Source: Proteles cristata cristata (lineage: Eukaryota > Chordata > Mammalia > Carnivora > Hyaenidae). From it: a stretch of 64,000 nt of DNA. Positions 11,707 to 24,115 of the stretch are shown piece after piece. The stretch lies in assembly GCA_017311185.1 (NCBI GenBank), contig JAESUZ010001528.1, positions 406,178 to 470,177 on the forward strand. The letters run 5' to 3'. Position numbers and translations under genes: made by a program. Under the pieces are notes generated by a model, which saw only the letters and a list, made by a program, of their open reading frames with translations, searched no databases and was not told the origin of the DNA. Each line of letters opens with the position of its first letter. Positions within the stretch are counted from its first letter, which is position 1.

Positions 11707-11995
11707 TGCCATAGTAATCCTTTAAAAAGGAAAATCATGTCATTTCCCTATTTAAAAGCATTATAATTATATTATAATCCAAATTCCTTCTCTTGGTCCA
11801 CAAAGATTTGCATAGTCTGCCTGTCCTTTCTCATTTAAGCATTTTTTCTCTTTCTTAATCTATTCCAGCCCTATTGGTTTCCATTTAGTTCTGCCAACTC
11901 CCCAACCCTTTATTCAGACTTGCTATTTTTTGGCCTGAAATACTCTTTCCAGTGCTTTTCCTGGCTAGTTCATTTTCATCACCATTTTGGTACTG
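11707..11995 (+). repeat. L2 LINE fragment
   Basis: Diverged L2 3' region in plus orientation: aaaatcatgtcatttcccta, ccaaattccttctcttggtc, tctattccagccctattggt, aatactctttccagtgcttt. The order matches the L2 3' end. Confidence 0.65.
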
Positions 11996-12275
11996 CTGTG
12001 GAAACCATTGATTCAGAAGACTAATCAATGGGTGATAAAAGTTTGAAGAAGAATGACATATTTTTATATTATCAAAATACCTCTCAAGAGATTATTTATT
12101 AATTTCAAAGTGTGAAATGGTAGTCTATAGAGAAGAAATCTGATTGACACTACCTTATTGGGTCATCAAAGTTAATATAACCAGTGATAGGTAAACTGAG
12201 ATTTGATTCCTGATGTTATGCATTAAGAAAGTTAAAACATCATTTACATAGTATTCTTGGCAAAAATGTATAACC

Positions 12276-12383
12276 TGGGGCACCTTGCTGGCTGAGTCCA
12301 TAAAGTGCACTATTCTTAATCTTTGAGTTGTGAGGTCGAGTCCCATGTTGGATATAGATATTACTTAAAAATAAAATCTTTGA
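12276..12383 (+). mobile_element. Short carnivore SINEC (tRNA-like head plus A tail)
   Basis: It runs from ggggcaccttgctggctgag to ttacttaaaaataaaatctt, without the long CT-rich body. Flanking words aaaaatgtataacc (12262-12275) and aaaaaatgcataacc (near 12384-12398) are a slightly diverged target duplication. Confidence 0.8.
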
Positions 12384-12398
12384 AAAAAATGCATAACC

Positions 12399-12810
12399 CA
12401 AATTGAATTATGTGGAAACATCACACAGACCCAAAGGATCATTTTTTAAAATAACTACTCTGGTACTTTCAGAAAATTTCAGTGTTATGAAAAAAATGTG
12501 TAAAGACTATTCCAGATAAAGGGGACTAACAAGACATGCCAACTACATTAATATATGAACTTGGATCTGGATCAGAGGAAAACTTTCTGTAGAGGACATT
12601 ATTGAGACAATTAGAGAAAAATGAATATAGACCATATATTAGATTAAAATGTTATATAAGTGTTATATTCCTGGGATTTGATTAATGTGCTGTGACTACA
12701 TAAGAGAGTGTTTTTGTTCTTAGGAAATGGATGCTGATTATTCCTATTTAGGGAAAAGAGGGTATGATTCTCACTATAATTTTCAAATGGTTCAGGAAAA
12801 GTATTTCTTT
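12399..12810. other. No gene recognised
   Basis: AT-rich sequence with short chance frames and no recognisable motif. Confidence 0.5.
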
Positions 12811-12852
12811 GTGCGTGTGTGTGTGTGTGTGTGTGTCTGTGTGTCTGTGTGT
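12811..12852 (+). repeat. (TG)n microsatellite
   Basis: About 42 bp of GT dinucleotides with a few C interruptions. Confidence 0.95.
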
Positions 12853-12899
12853 AAACAGAAAGAAATAAGTATGGCAAAATTGATAACAATTGGTGAATC

Positions 12900-12992
12900 T
12901 GGTTGATGGGTATGCAACAGTTCTTTATTCTAGTCTTCCAACTCTTCTGTAAGTTTGAAATTATTCAACATAAACAATTAAAGGAAAAAAAG
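12900..12992 (+). repeat. Possible old L1 3' end
   Basis: tcttctgtaagtttgaaatt followed by attcaacataaacaattaaa resembles the 3' terminus of old mammalian L1 elements (a ctgtaagtctaaaattattt pattern). A similar terminus is at 15040-15110. Confidence 0.45.
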
Positions 12993-14207
12993 AGTTTATT
13001 GATCATCTGCCTGAAGAAAGGTGTTCTTTTCTGCTCAAGTCACAGTTAACTGCATAGAAAGCAACTGGCAGTGCCAAAGAGAAACTATGGACTTATTATA
13101 TAAGACAGAATTGATAGCAGAATTGGTAGATGAACTCGCAATATTATTTATTAGTATAATCAAGAAACAGGGTTGAGTTTCTTATAACTCCTTCCAGAAG
13201 ACTGTTACCTTATATGGATAATTTGATTCATTTTATAAACACTAATGGGGCTCCCATTATACGTCAGGAACTTTGCTAGGAACTGGGGCTACAGCGATGA
13301 CGGCCCTGAGTCTCGTATTCTTAGATTACTGACAGCTGGGAAGGAAGGGAAAATTTAGCAAAAGTAAACAGAGAGAAGTTATGAGATGCAATAGTTAAGA
13401 CAACAGGGAGGAGAGGGGGTGGTGTGGTAGAGAGAATGGCAGTGAAGCCCAGAAGTTTCCCACAGGCTGGAAATGGAGGGATGGGAGACAGTACAGGAAA
13501 AAGGAAGAATAGGGGTACAGGCAGGAGATGTAAGAAAGCACAGGCTTTTTGGAGGACTCTTAAGCAATTTGGTGTTGCTGACGTATATAGCTTTTTGATT
13601 TTCAGTTTGTGATAATAAAAAAGAAATTAGTTTTTAGTTTAGTTACAGTTCCAAATATTTATAAGACCTTAAAATAGTATAACATAATCAACACTAAAGA
13701 ATGTGCAATGCAATTTGATCCTTTCATGAACTTTTTATTTTGTATGACATGACATCCTATTATAACTTGGGATTTCTCCTTTGACCATTATTCCTACTGC
13801 AGTGTTTGTCAAAGTTGAATAACATATGAATCTTTTTTTAAGGATGATAATTTCCAAGAGTCATATCTTCAATGCTTAATGGTTGTTGGATCTCAGTTTA
13901 CAAAGTATTGCTATAAAAGGGTGATTTTATTTTCAGTTAGCAAAATTGTTTGGCATTACCAAAACGAATATAAAACAAATAATTAAAATGCAATTATTAA
14001 ACAGTAAAAAATATTTGCAATCTTTGAGTCAAAGCTTAATATTCTTAATATGCAAGCTTTACACAAATTTGTAAGTAATATATTCAGACATCCATAAGTA
14101 CATAGACAAAAAGAACCCGAATGATTTCCAAAAGATGAAATAAAAATAACTAGCAAACATTTAAAATGTTCATTTTCAATAATAACAAAAAAAGCAATTT
14201 AAATAAA
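12993..14207. other. No gene recognised; faint L2-like patch
   Basis: At 13225-13330 the words cattatacgtcaggaacttt and aggaactggggctacagcga resemble an L2 3' end read in reverse. The rest is AT-rich with no supported feature. Confidence 0.45.
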
Positions 14208-14221
14208 AGATCATTTCTTTT

Positions 14222-14444
14222 TTTAAGTGTTTTTTTTAAATGCTTTATTTCTGAGAGAGAGAGAGATTGAGAGACAGTGTGAACAGGAGAGGGTCAGAGA
14301 GAGAGGGAGATCCAGAATCTGAAGCAGGCTTCAGTCTCTAAGCTGTCAGCACAGAGCCCGACACGGGGCTCATACCCACAAACCGTGAGATCATGACCTG
14401 AGCCGAAGTCGGACACTTAACCGACTGAACCACTCAGGCGCCCC
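14222..14444 (-). mobile_element. Felid-type SINEC inserted in another SINE's tail
   Basis: Full minus-strand SINE ending with the head motif ccactcaggcgcccc. It sits directly against the tail of the SINE at 14445-14654. Only the outer pair is flanked by matching host words, so this copy landed second. Confidence 0.9.
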
Positions 14445-14654
14445 TTAAATGTTTTGTTTTGAGAGAGAGAGAAAGAGAAGAGAGAGACCGTGCACACAGG
14501 AGGGGAAGAGAGAGAGGGAGAGGGAGAACCCAAGCAGGCTCCACAGTAACAGCGCAGAGTCTGACATGAGGCTCGATCTCACCAACCATGAAATCATGAC
14601 CTGAGCCGAAATCAAGAGTTGAATGGTTAACCCACTAAGCCGCCCAGGTGCCTC
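14445..14654 (-). mobile_element. Carnivore SINEC, older subtype
   Basis: Minus-strand copy with an older body and a diverged head (gccgcccaggtgcctc on the plus strand). The words aagatcattt (near 14208) and aagaccattt (14655) flank the SINE pair and probably are this copy's target duplication. Confidence 0.85.
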
Positions 14655-14999
14655 AAGACCATTTTTTGACGTATAAAATTCATAGATGTTTTTAAAAATT
14701 ATAACCGGTGTTGATAAGGATTTTTAATAAAAGAAGAAATTTCCAATTAATTAAATTGTCCAACAATGTGACAATAGTTAAGTAAAATGTGCATTGATGA
14801 AATATGATATTTCTTGGACAACGTTTTCATTTTTTAATTTTTTTAAGTACTAGAAGTGCTTATGCTATCATATTAAATATAAGAAGCAGTGAACAAAAAG
14901 TATGATCTCAATCTTGTCAAAATATGCATGGAAGATTCTGATAATTATATTATCATAATGGAAGATGTTAGATTTTGGTAATTATCTTATCTTAATGGG

Positions 15000-15118
15000 A
15001 TGTGTTAATAGTAGGAGAATCTGGTTAAAGAGTACACAAGAACTGTGTTACTATTTTTGCTCTTTTTCTGTAAGTCTAAAATTATTTCCAAATAAAAAAG
15101 TTAAGAAACATATATTTA
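15000..15118 (+). repeat. Old L1 3' end
   Basis: gagaatctggttaaagagta, ctatttttgctctttttctg, taagtctaaaattatttcca and aataaaaaagtt follow the order of an old mammalian L1 3' terminus. Confidence 0.55.
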
Positions 15119-15135
15119 AGAAAAATGACTGACAG

Positions 15136-15349
15136 GGGTGCCTGGGTGGCTCAGTGGGTTAAGTATCCAACTCTTCGTTTCAGCTCAGGTCATGATCTCA
15201 TGATCTAATAGCATCAGGGGTTCGAGTCCTGCATTGAACTCTGTGGTGGCAACATGGAGCCTGCTTGGGATCCAATCTCTCACTCTCTCTGTCTCTCCTC
15301 CACTTGCACTGTCTCAGTTTCTCCCAAATAAATAAACTTAAAAAAAAAG
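15136..15349 (+). mobile_element. Carnivore SINEC, older subtype
   Basis: Older body (gagcctgcttgggatcc) and tail aaataaataaactt. The 9-bp target duplication gactgacag is at 15127-15135 and 15350-15358. Confidence 0.92.
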
Positions 15350-15435
15350 GACTGACAGAAAAAAATGATAACATTTTAGTAGTGATTTCTACATGGTAAA
15401 ATTAGCTTTTCCCTTTCATTAAAAAATGCTTTTTT

Positions 15436-15663
15436 GGGGGCACCTAGGTGGCTCAGTTGGTCAAGTGTCTGACTTCAGCTCAGGTCATGATCTCAGGTTT
15501 GTGGGTTCGAGCCCCATGTTGGGCTCTGTGCTGACAGCTAGCTCAGAGCCTGGAGCCTGTCTTCGGATTCTGTGTCTCCCTCTCTCTCTGATCCTTCCCT
15601 GCTCATGCTGTTTCTCTCTCTCTCTCTCTCTCTCAGAAATACATAAAACATTTTTTAAAATTT
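15436..15663 (+). mobile_element. Felid-type SINEC
   Basis: Head gggggcacctaggtggctca, body ctgacagctagctcagagcc, CT-rich stretch and A/T-rich tail. The 14-bp target duplication aaaaatgctttttt is at 15422-15435 and 15664-15677. Confidence 0.93.
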
Positions 15664-15677
15664 AAAAATGCTTTTTT

Positions 15678-17149
15678 TATAACAAATTTTTACCATGAGT
15701 TATGTGTTGTAAAATCATTAAAATACTTGGCCTGAAATTATGGGAAAAAAAGAGCTAAGCTGGAAAGAAAAATGCCATCTACCACCAGCTAAGCATAAAA
15801 ACGTAAATGGGAGTGTTGAAAAAAGGGTACATATAAGTGGAAGACAGGATAGAGAAATCAACTGGTTAGACATGCATCTTACAGGTAGATGTGAAGTGTG
15901 AGAGTAGATTATAAAAATAAGGACCAAGATTTAAGAGGCTGTGGCAGTGAGAATTTTATTTCAGTATAGTAAAGAAGAAAACAGCTTCCTGTAGAGAGAG
16001 TAGACACCCACAGGATTTTATGTGTTAGAAGAGAATTAGGCTAATTCTCTAGGTTTCTAGGGAGTGTAAAGTATAGTTGTGGGTGTATTCCCAAAATGTT
16101 GGTTTTAATAAGTTAAAATCATTTGCTTTAGGTAACCATCTGCATACTTGTTTTTATCACAGACTCCTTTCTAAGCAACTCAGCTTTGCAGTGATTCTTC
16201 TGAAGATACAGCCTCTTAATGAGTGACAAAGGTAATCACCTGCTCAAATTAAGTCCTTCTTGATCTGGACTTTTGCGTAAAATATTATTTGTTCCGTGTT
16301 AAATAAGGACAATAGAAAAATGAGTATACACATTGGGAGCTGCACCTGGTTCTTAGTCTTTTCCCATCTCGAGACCCCTGAGATGCATGACAGCCTCGCT
16401 TCTGCATCTGGGTCCTCCCTATAGCAGTGATTCCCTGGGAGATGTGGTGAGTGGGGGCTATACAGTTTGTAAAAGCACATCCTCACACATACTGTGAGAA
16501 GCAAGCAACATGCTGTCAAGTGTTCCTTGGACGGGGACCACGGGGCCCCCTTCAAATTCTAACCCTCATTCCTACTATCTCGACCTCCATAATTAGGTTT
16601 TAAATCTCTGGTAGGCACAGACCAGGTCTACCTTTTTACCGTCTTCAGGCCTAGCTTTTAACTTTGGAAAAGGTGGTTACTTAGCAAATGCTTATTGAAA
16701 ATGAATGCTGTTTTCCTTAAGTGCAAATTTTATTCCTTCATGAAGGAAAATCTATTCTTAGCTATGAACGAAAAGTAAAATGCTGCATAAGTACAAACTA
16801 AAGTGAAAGATATAGAATGTGGAACTTTATGCAGCTTTGACCTTTGGCTGCGTATTTTGAGAAGATTAAAAGGGTTATTAAAAATAGGATCTAAAGATCT
16901 AACAAGATGCTTAAAAAGGGTCCAAGAATGTGTCTAAATCTACATAAGGTTCCTGAAGGCTGTAAATGCATTGCCTTGTGTGGCTGGTTACTGACGGGAA
17001 CTCCTCCTTCTGTGAATGTGTTAAAGGGGATTGTGTGTCCAGAGGTTATCCCCTGAGTTGGGGGTTGCAATTGTTCCTCAAGTATGAACACTGGGGAATG
17101 GCCAGCTTAAAGGACATTTTCTTTTATGCAGATATTCAGTGTTGTTAAC
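15678..17149. other. No gene recognised
   Basis: Mostly non-repetitive sequence. The longest open stretch (16244-16555, minus) has no recognisable domain and no splice-site or conservation evidence, so it is not called as a gene. Confidence 0.5.
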
Positions 17150-17300
17150 ACACTCATGCCTGGGGAAAATTACTTTAGTCTTTTAGGCCTGTTTGCTTAT
17201 CTGTAAAAGAGAATAATAGTAATTATTTCACACACCAAGATAAGGATTATGTTGGCACAGTACCTGAGAAGTAGTATGTATATGCTAAAGGAATGGTGGT
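17150..17300 (-). repeat. MIR SINE
   Basis: Minus-strand MIR words: tgtttgcttatctgtaaaag, gagaataatagtaattattt, aggattatgttggcacagta, then gagaagtagtatgtatatgc. The order matches MIR. Confidence 0.6.
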
Positions 17301-17657
17301 TTTATGATTGTATACAAATTGTGATTTCAAAAGTGTGTTACAAATGCTTGAGCGTATTGAAACAGAGCTCCTATGGCCACATTGTACTTTAACTACATTG
17401 TAGTTTATTTTGGCTCATGTGAGCCAAGAGCAAAGCATTGCTACCATGTCCAACAATGGTTTAAGGGAAAATCATTTCTCGAAGGTATTCGATTGGCATG
17501 TTCCTGGAGCTATGGAACCATGATGCACTTGTAAGTTGAGTATTACCTAGCCCTTTTTCCTGTTGTTCATTTGATATTTATCTCTCTTTTCTGAATATTG
17601 GCTATCTAATAATCTAGAAAAGACATCACAACTTTCACCATCAGAAAGAAACCATTT

Positions 17658-17857
17658 CGGGGCACCTGGCTGGCTCAGTCGACTAAGTGTCCAGTTTCAG
17701 CTTAGGTCATGATCTCACAGTCTGTGGGTTCAGGCCCATGTAGGGCTCTGTGCTGACAGCTCAGAGCCTGGAGCCTGCTTTAGATTCTGTGTCTCCATCT
17801 CTCTGCCCCTCCCCTACTTACACACTCTCTCTCAAAAATAAATAAACATAAAAAAAG
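17658..17857 (+). mobile_element. Felid-type SINEC
   Basis: Head ggggcacctggctggctcag, body gctgacagctcagagcctgg, tail caaaaataaataaacat. A perfect 15-bp target duplication, agaaagaaaccattt, is at 17643-17657 and 17858-17872. Confidence 0.95.
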
Positions 17858-18210
17858 AGAAAGAAACCATTTTATTCACAGTAACATCCTTTTTTTTTTT
17901 TTTCCACTTCTACTTATCGATGCTTCTGTTGGCTTCCATTTGATGTTAAGTAATTTGCAGGCCTTAGACTGTAAGTAAATGCCTTTCTCTATAGCATTTA
18001 TAAGTCAAACTCCTTGGGCTTCAGTCATTACTCAAGTCATTATGTAAGGACATTTTCTCTGTATATTTTAATCTCTCTTTTGGGAAAGTTTTAACAGATG
18101 TAACAAATGAAAAAAACCGTGATGATTAGAAATCTATAACAAAAGAAATAAGAAATAGCATAGATCTTGGCAAAAACTTGTCCATTCATAGGACAGCACT
18201 TGTACACTTT

Positions 18211-18262
18211 GTATTTTATTTTATTATTTTATTTAAAAAGATTTCTTGAATTTATTTATTTT

Positions 18263-18304
<42 letters not shown>

Positions 18305-18468
18305 AGAAGGGGAAGAGCAGAGAGAAAGAGAGACAGAATCTCATGCAGGTTCCACACCATTAGCACAGAGCCCAGTGCAGGGCTCGAACTCATGAACCTT
18401 GAGATCATGGCCAGAGCTGAGATCAAGAGTTAGATACTTAACTGATTGAACCACCTAGGCAACCCAAT
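18211..18468 (-). mobile_element. Carnivore SINEC, older subtype, with expanded GA tract
   Basis: Minus-strand SINE whose CT-rich segment has expanded into a clean (GA)n run at 18266-18302. The 13-bp target duplication acttgtacacttt is at 18198-18210 and 18469-18481. Head and body are diverged. Confidence 0.92.
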
Positions 18469-18481
18469 ACTTGTACACTTT

Positions 18482-20077
18482 TTAAAGTAGAGCTGAGAAG
18501 CTTCAATATCACCCACATCACCACCAATAGTACAAAATATTCAGTAAACAAAACTACCTATGAAGCTGTGCTTGGTGTCATAATAAGAGAAACACATCAA
18601 GAACAGTGACCAAGAATTACTTATACAGAATTGATAGATGGACAGAATAAAACCATTAAACAAATACCCCTATATGGGCACTGGGGTTTTCATTTTATAA
18701 TGTAAGGTACAAATGAAATTTCGGCATGTTAAAAAGGCTAATTATGTGAATAAGTTGAGATTAGAGATAAAATTTAACAGTTTTGTGTTTGTCAGGTTGA
18801 TTGATGTATATTAGTAACAGTGTGACTATATTGTTATTAGTTTGTCCAGGGATAAGGCATTTCAGTTTTGGTGGCCATTGGGACAAAACATCAGGACAGA
18901 GGCATGGAGAGTGATGGTTGTTATTCTTTAGAGTGGGCTCTTTAAGGCAGACCCAGACTGGGTTAGGCCTGTTTCTAGTACCTGGTGCTAATGCCTCATG
19001 CTGTATTTCCAGAATGTGCCTTTAGCTCCTGTGAATTGGGGTGCGATCATGGAGAGGAACACCAATATTTTTATGCACGTAGCTCTAGGTAGTATACGAG
19101 ACAACAAAGAGAAATGCCAATGCCAGAGATAATCAATGGGTAAATGATCTAGCACCAAAAATTGCCTCACAGATGACTAATAAATTTTACCTGATGTGAA
19201 ACTGATGTGAATTTTATGTTTCCAAGTGCACATGTTAGCAACAAAGCCAGCAAACATTCAAATCAGATGTTCAAGCTGACAGTTTACTCAGACTTTCTAC
19301 TTTAGCTTAATGGCAGTGCCTCAATTCACTCCTTATTCATTTCTGCAATTGAAAGGAAGTCGTTATAGTAGGTCTTAAAGCACACTGAAGATTTATTTGC
19401 CTTAACATTTTAATTTTGCTAAATACCACTAAATGCTACGCCTTATATTCACTCTTCTGTTAGGAAATTGCCTTAAATAAAATGCTTTACTGTAAAATTT
19501 GAGAATTACATTATGATTCATATTTCCAGAAGCTAAGATGGTATTTCTGCATTTACCTCTACATCTACAAATGTATCTAGATCTACATCTGTCTCCATAT
19601 CTATATCTAACTGTTGTCCAATGGTCACACTTTCAAACATAATTATAGAAAACAGAAACTGATGTAGATAGAGTTGATAAGATTATAAATTAAGCATATA
19701 CACATAGTTAAGGAAAAAAGGACTGCAATAAATGAAAGTAAAGGCAATAACACTTTTTCTTCTACCCTAATGCAAATACAGTTGATCAAGACCCATCTGT
19801 TCATTCTTAGATTTTTTAATTCTACTTCTTTGGTTGGCCTCTCTTCTATAGAACATATAACACTGGTTACAGAGATTAGCAGAGCTCCTGTGCAAAGATG
19901 AGTCACAGATTTGTAAAGCTGGCATATTTTTGCATAGTTAATTCCTTCTTTCTTTGGGTTCCCATTGCATATTGTATATACATTGGCTGTCATTTTTCTG
20001 TATTACAATTTTTTGGTTTACTTCTCTGTCTCTTTCATGAAACAGAATTCCTAAAAGAAGTAAATTATTCTTTAAAA
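18482..20077. other. No gene recognised
   Basis: Non-repetitive sequence, with an irregular atctacatct/atctatatct patch at 19555-19612. Overlapping open stretches near 19643-20155 on both strands lack domains and appear to be chance. Confidence 0.5.
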
Positions 20078-20172
20078 AAAAAAGTAATCTCTGCACCCAA
20101 TGTGTGGCTCAAACTCATGAGCCTGAGATCAAGTCTCACATGCTCTACTGACTGAGCTAGTCAGTCACCTCA
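20078..20172 (-). mobile_element. Short carnivore SINEC
   Basis: Only the A tail and the tRNA-like head are present in reverse (aatctctgcacccaatgtgt ... tgactgagctagtcagtcac), with no CT-rich body. Confidence 0.7.
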
Positions 20173-20272
20173 GGAAATAATTCTCTGGAATTATTCTTAT
20201 GGATATTCTTATGGACATTCTCTGGAATATGCATAGTGGATAACACAGTGCCTGGCTTCTAAAAGCACCCAG

Positions 20273-20486
20273 GTATGTGCCTGGGTGGCTCAGTCAGTTG
20301 AGTGTCTGACTTTGGATCAGTTCATGACTTCACAGCTTGTGAGTTCGAGCTGTGCATCGTGCTCTGTTCTGACTGCTCAGAGCCTGGAGCCTGCTTCAGA
20401 TTCTGTGTCTCCCTCTCTCTTTGCCCATCCCTTGCTTGTGCTCTGTCCCTCTCTCTCCAAAATAAATAACCATTAAAAAAAATTTA
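20273..20486 (+). mobile_element. Felid-type SINEC
   Basis: Complete plus-strand copy. The flanking 12-bp words aaaagcacccag (20261-20272) and aaaaacacccag (20487-20498) differ at one base and mark the target duplication. Confidence 0.92.
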
Positions 20487-20498
20487 AAAAACACCCAG

Positions 20499-21339
20499 AA
20501 AATCTTCAGTGAATGAATAAAAGAATCAATAAAAATTTTTTAGTCTGTGAATAAGAAACATGGAGCAATTCTTTGTATTTATCGTTAACCCAGAAATTGA
20601 TTCTGAAACAGTTAATCTTTTTCTTCCCTCCTCACCTTGTCTTCTGGGTGACAGAATTTCTATTTTAGTGTGATGCCCACATGGCCACCTCCTGTTGATA
20701 AGTAGTAGGCACAACTTAGTTTCATGATGGACAGATGGACAAGCCTGCTGTTGTTCTTGGCCATGATACTGTTACTACTTAAATGCTTCAAATATGTCTT
20801 CCCCTCTTTTTTTTTTTTTTTGGCAGGACTATCTATATTTGCTTCTAACACTATTTTGCTATATTTGTAATTTTAGAGGCCAATAAGCGGGCTCTAGAAG
20901 ACAGATTAGCAGACCTATTTTGAGAGACACGTATTAATCTAACATAAAAAAAGAGGATTCCATGGAGGAGAAACCATAAAATATTGCTATTATTCAACTG
21001 AAGATGGGGAAATTGTCCCTCTTTCTCTTCTAACACTGTGGGATTGATTGGAAGAAAAATAATGTTGCAATATATTTCTGGAAAAAGAGATCCAGATTAT
21101 GCTACCAATTTGAATTGTTCAACTAGAAGACTACAGAGGTATTCATTGAAATTTTATATGTAATTACATATATGAATAATAGTTGCTTCAAATTAGTTAT
21201 AGAAGCTACAATTCATAGACTAATCTGAGCATTGGCATGTTACTTAATTTTTTAAGCCATTCACAACATCCAAAAGCATTTTAACATGGATATTTTCTTT
21301 ATAAGAAAAAAAGGAAATGGGAGAAGAAAATTATTATTA
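20499..21339. other. No gene recognised
   Basis: AT-rich sequence with a T tract near 20805-20821. No supported gene or repeat. Confidence 0.45.
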
Positions 21340-21560
21340 ATATTTACTTAGTTTCTCTCATGGGCCAGGCATTTTTATGCCAATTTCTATGTTTTTCATG
21401 TCATGTTTAGAACTAAATTGTAAAATGCATTTTATTATGATTATTTTATAAAAGAGAAATCTAGGACTCAAGAGTCACTTGTTCATGGTCACAGAGCAAG
21501 GAGTGACAAAACTAATTCCAAGAGAAGTCTTACCAACTCAAATTTAGTCTCTGCTTCCTG
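21340..21560 (+). repeat. MIR SINE
   Basis: MIR order is visible: tctcatgggccaggcatttt, then ttttataaaagagaaatcta, ggactcaagagtcacttgtt and catggtcacagagcaaggag. Confidence 0.6.
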
Positions 21561-21768
21561 TTTTGAATCAGCCAGCATACAGCAAGTTTTCAAGGAATTT
21601 GGTTTTTAAAAATGTGAATAGTAGCATTTAAAGGATTTTTCATATTGTGAATGATGTCTGCAATGCCAGCTGAAGTAATTTCTTCTAAGTTAGGTAGGGT
21701 ACTTGTCCCCTTTTCCAAATAAGTAAGTGGGTTGATTAAAAAAATGATTCAATAATGCGCAGCAGGGT

Positions 21769-21960
21769 GGGGTACCTAGGTGGCTCAGTCGATTGAGTGT
21801 TCAATTCTTGTTTCGGCTCAGGTCATAATCTCACGGTTTGTGGGTTCCAGTGCCACATCAGGCTCTGCCCTGTTAGTGTGGAGCCTGCTTGGGATTCTCT
21901 TTCTCTCCCTCTCTCTGTCCTTCCCCCACTCATGCTGTCTCTGTTTCTCTCAAAAATTAA
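21769..21960 (+). mobile_element. Carnivore SINEC, older subtype, with microsatellite tail
   Basis: Plus-strand copy with the older body (gtggagcctgcttgggattc). Its tail leads straight into the (GAAA)n array at 21961, so the array very probably grew from the SINE tail. No clear target duplication was found. Confidence 0.88.
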
Positions 21961-21961
21961 A

Positions 21962-22009
<48 letters not shown>

Positions 22010-22316
22010 GAAAGAAAGAAAGAAAAGGAAAGAAAGAAAGAAAGAAAAGGAAAGAAAGAAAAGAAAGAAAGAAAAGAAAGAAAGAAAGATAAAAAAGGAA
22101 AGAAAGAAAGAAAAGGAAAGAAAAGAAAGAAAGAAAAGGAAAGAAAGAAAGAAAGAAAAGGAAAGAAAAGAAAGAAAGAAAAGGAAAGAAAAGAAAGGAA
22201 GGAAGGAAGAAAAGGGAAGGAAGGAAGGAAGGAAGAAAAGGGAAGGAAGGAAGGAAGAAAAGGGAAGGAAGGAAGGAAGGAAGGAAGGAAGGAAGGAAGG
22301 AAGGAAGGAAGGAAAG
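21961..22316 (+). repeat. (GAAA)n to (GGAA)n microsatellite, about 356 bp
   Basis: The first part is AAAG/AAAAGG units; from about 22195 it shifts to GGAA units with a GAAAAGGGAA higher-order pattern. Long open frames here (Lys/Glu/Arg-rich on one strand, Phe/Leu/Ser-rich on the other) are products of the repeat, not genes. Likely length-variable between individuals. Confidence 0.98.
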
Positions 22317-23394
22317 TGTTGCAGGGCAAGTGATCTCTGTATTTTTGGAATACCTAAGCCAGCAAGCAGAGTGCTCCAGTATTTCACAAACATTCCTTGG
22401 GAACTACCGCTCTACTTTCTAGAAGTCATGATTTGTCTTGTTGGCTATCCTGTTTGCCTAAAGGACCCATGCCTGGGCTAGCATGATGGGGTCTGATGAG
22501 AGCTCTTGGTTTCATTCTTGTTCTGACCAAAGTCATGGACCCCCAGTGATCTCAACTGACAAAGAGAGCCAAGGTGAAAATCACTCCAGTTTTCCAGGGC
22601 TCCCTTGTGATTAGGTCTTTCTGAGGCCCACATGGATTGTTGCCGTGTATATCCAGACCGTAGGAGAACCCTGGAGCTGATTGCCCTTTTTCATGGAGTA
22701 GGGGCATTATGGGCCCTGAACTTCTTCCTCTGCCTGTTTCAAGCATTCACTCCTTTTCCTCTGGTGTGGTGGCAGGGTCCATGCTGAAGAGAAGAAATTC
22801 TGTGTGCTTGCTACTTTCCTCATCCTACCCTCAAATATGAGTTGGGCTCACTTTTTCAGGGTGGAAGGATAGGCTGTGGGACCAACTGCTAATACCTTGC
22901 AACTAAAGAACACAGTTGCTAAAATGGATTAACTCTGTGAGGTAACAGAACTGCCATTTGCTGTCCTGGTTTCCTTGGATAATGCAGACAGTGCCAGAGG
23001 CAGTCTCTAAGTGTGTTAGGTGATGGTTTTGCCCCAAAAAGTAGCTTCAATTATAGTATACCTAAAAGTGAGAGTTAATCAAGACAGACTTATCAATTGG
23101 CTGGGTAAAATTTGACAAGTCTGCTTCATTCCAGCTGAGTTGCAAAGGTGATTGCAATATTAGGAAACTTCTTTAGGAAAAGGATCTGGGAAATTGTAAT
23201 TCTAAAATGTGAGCGTAATTTCCATGATAAGGAAATGGCCATTATTTATATTAAAATAAATGTCTATTTCTCTCCAATATCTTTTATTTTTTCATATTCC
23301 TTAAAATATATTTTTCTTATAATTTAAATTTAGTGATTAAACCATATTTATAATAAGTGTATAGCCATTAATGAGAGAAATGTCACCTTTAAAT
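22317..23394. other. No gene recognised
   Basis: Non-repetitive sequence with short chance frames only. Confidence 0.5.
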
Positions 23395-23405
23395 AGTTGA
23401 TTCAG

Positions 23406-23636
23406 GGAGTGCCCAGGTAGCTTAGTCGGTTGAGCGGCCGACTTTGACTCAGGTCATGATCTCACGGTTCGTGGGTTTGAGCGCCGTGTCGGGCTCTGTG
23501 CTGACAGCTTGCTCAGAGCCTGGAGCCTGCTTCAGATTCTGTGTCTCCATCTCTCTCTGACCCTCCTCTGCTCACGCTGTGTGTGTCTCTCTCTCTCAGA
23601 AATAAATAAAACACATTAAAAAATTTTTAAATAAAA
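23406..23636 (+). mobile_element. Felid-type SINEC
   Basis: Complete plus-strand copy (cggttgagcggccgactttg, ctgacagcttgctcagagcc, cagaaataaataaaaca). The 11-bp target duplication agttgattcag is at 23395-23405 and 23637-23647. Confidence 0.94.
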
Positions 23637-23984
23637 AGTTGATTCAGTAGTATAAGTTATTTTGGAACTGGATTTGAGCCCAGTTCCTATTAATGAAAAC
23701 TATTTTCCTTTTCTTTTTCTAGGACAGTGGAATTAAAATAATCTGTTTTGTCTATTTCCAGTCATGATACATTCTAGGCTTCGGTAAATAAACCCAACTG
23801 AAAAATAACAGACTAACCAACTCTGTCCATCACTTGACTCAAAACTGTCATTTTTCATTTCAACATTATATTCATGAGCATTAATATGAAAACTCTCTGC
23901 CAAAGGTTTGCTTTCTGTGTTTTGATTGCTTTAGAATAGAAATGTAAATCCTGAATTTCAGAAATGAATAAGGAAAGGCATTGG

Positions 23985-24115
23985 GTAGAATCCTGGAAAG
24001 TAGTCAGGAAACTGGTTCTGGTCTTGGTCTGCTACCATCTATGTGCCTGGACATGTCACTTTAAATTTCTTAGCATCAGTTTTGTTTGATTTCAGAACCA
24101 AGATGGTTAGACTAG
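23985..24115 (-). repeat. Possible MIR SINE
   Basis: ggttctggtcttggtctgct, atgtgcctggacatgtcact and ttaaatttcttagcatcagt resemble the reversed MIR 3' half. Diverged. Confidence 0.45.

Noticed and set aside
16244..16555. 103-codon minus-strand frame
   Set aside because: No domain, no flanking splice signals I could defend; composition not distinctive.
21780..22481. Long open frames of up to 233 codons on both strands
   Set aside because: They are translations of the (GAAA)n/(GGAA)n array and the adjoining SINE.
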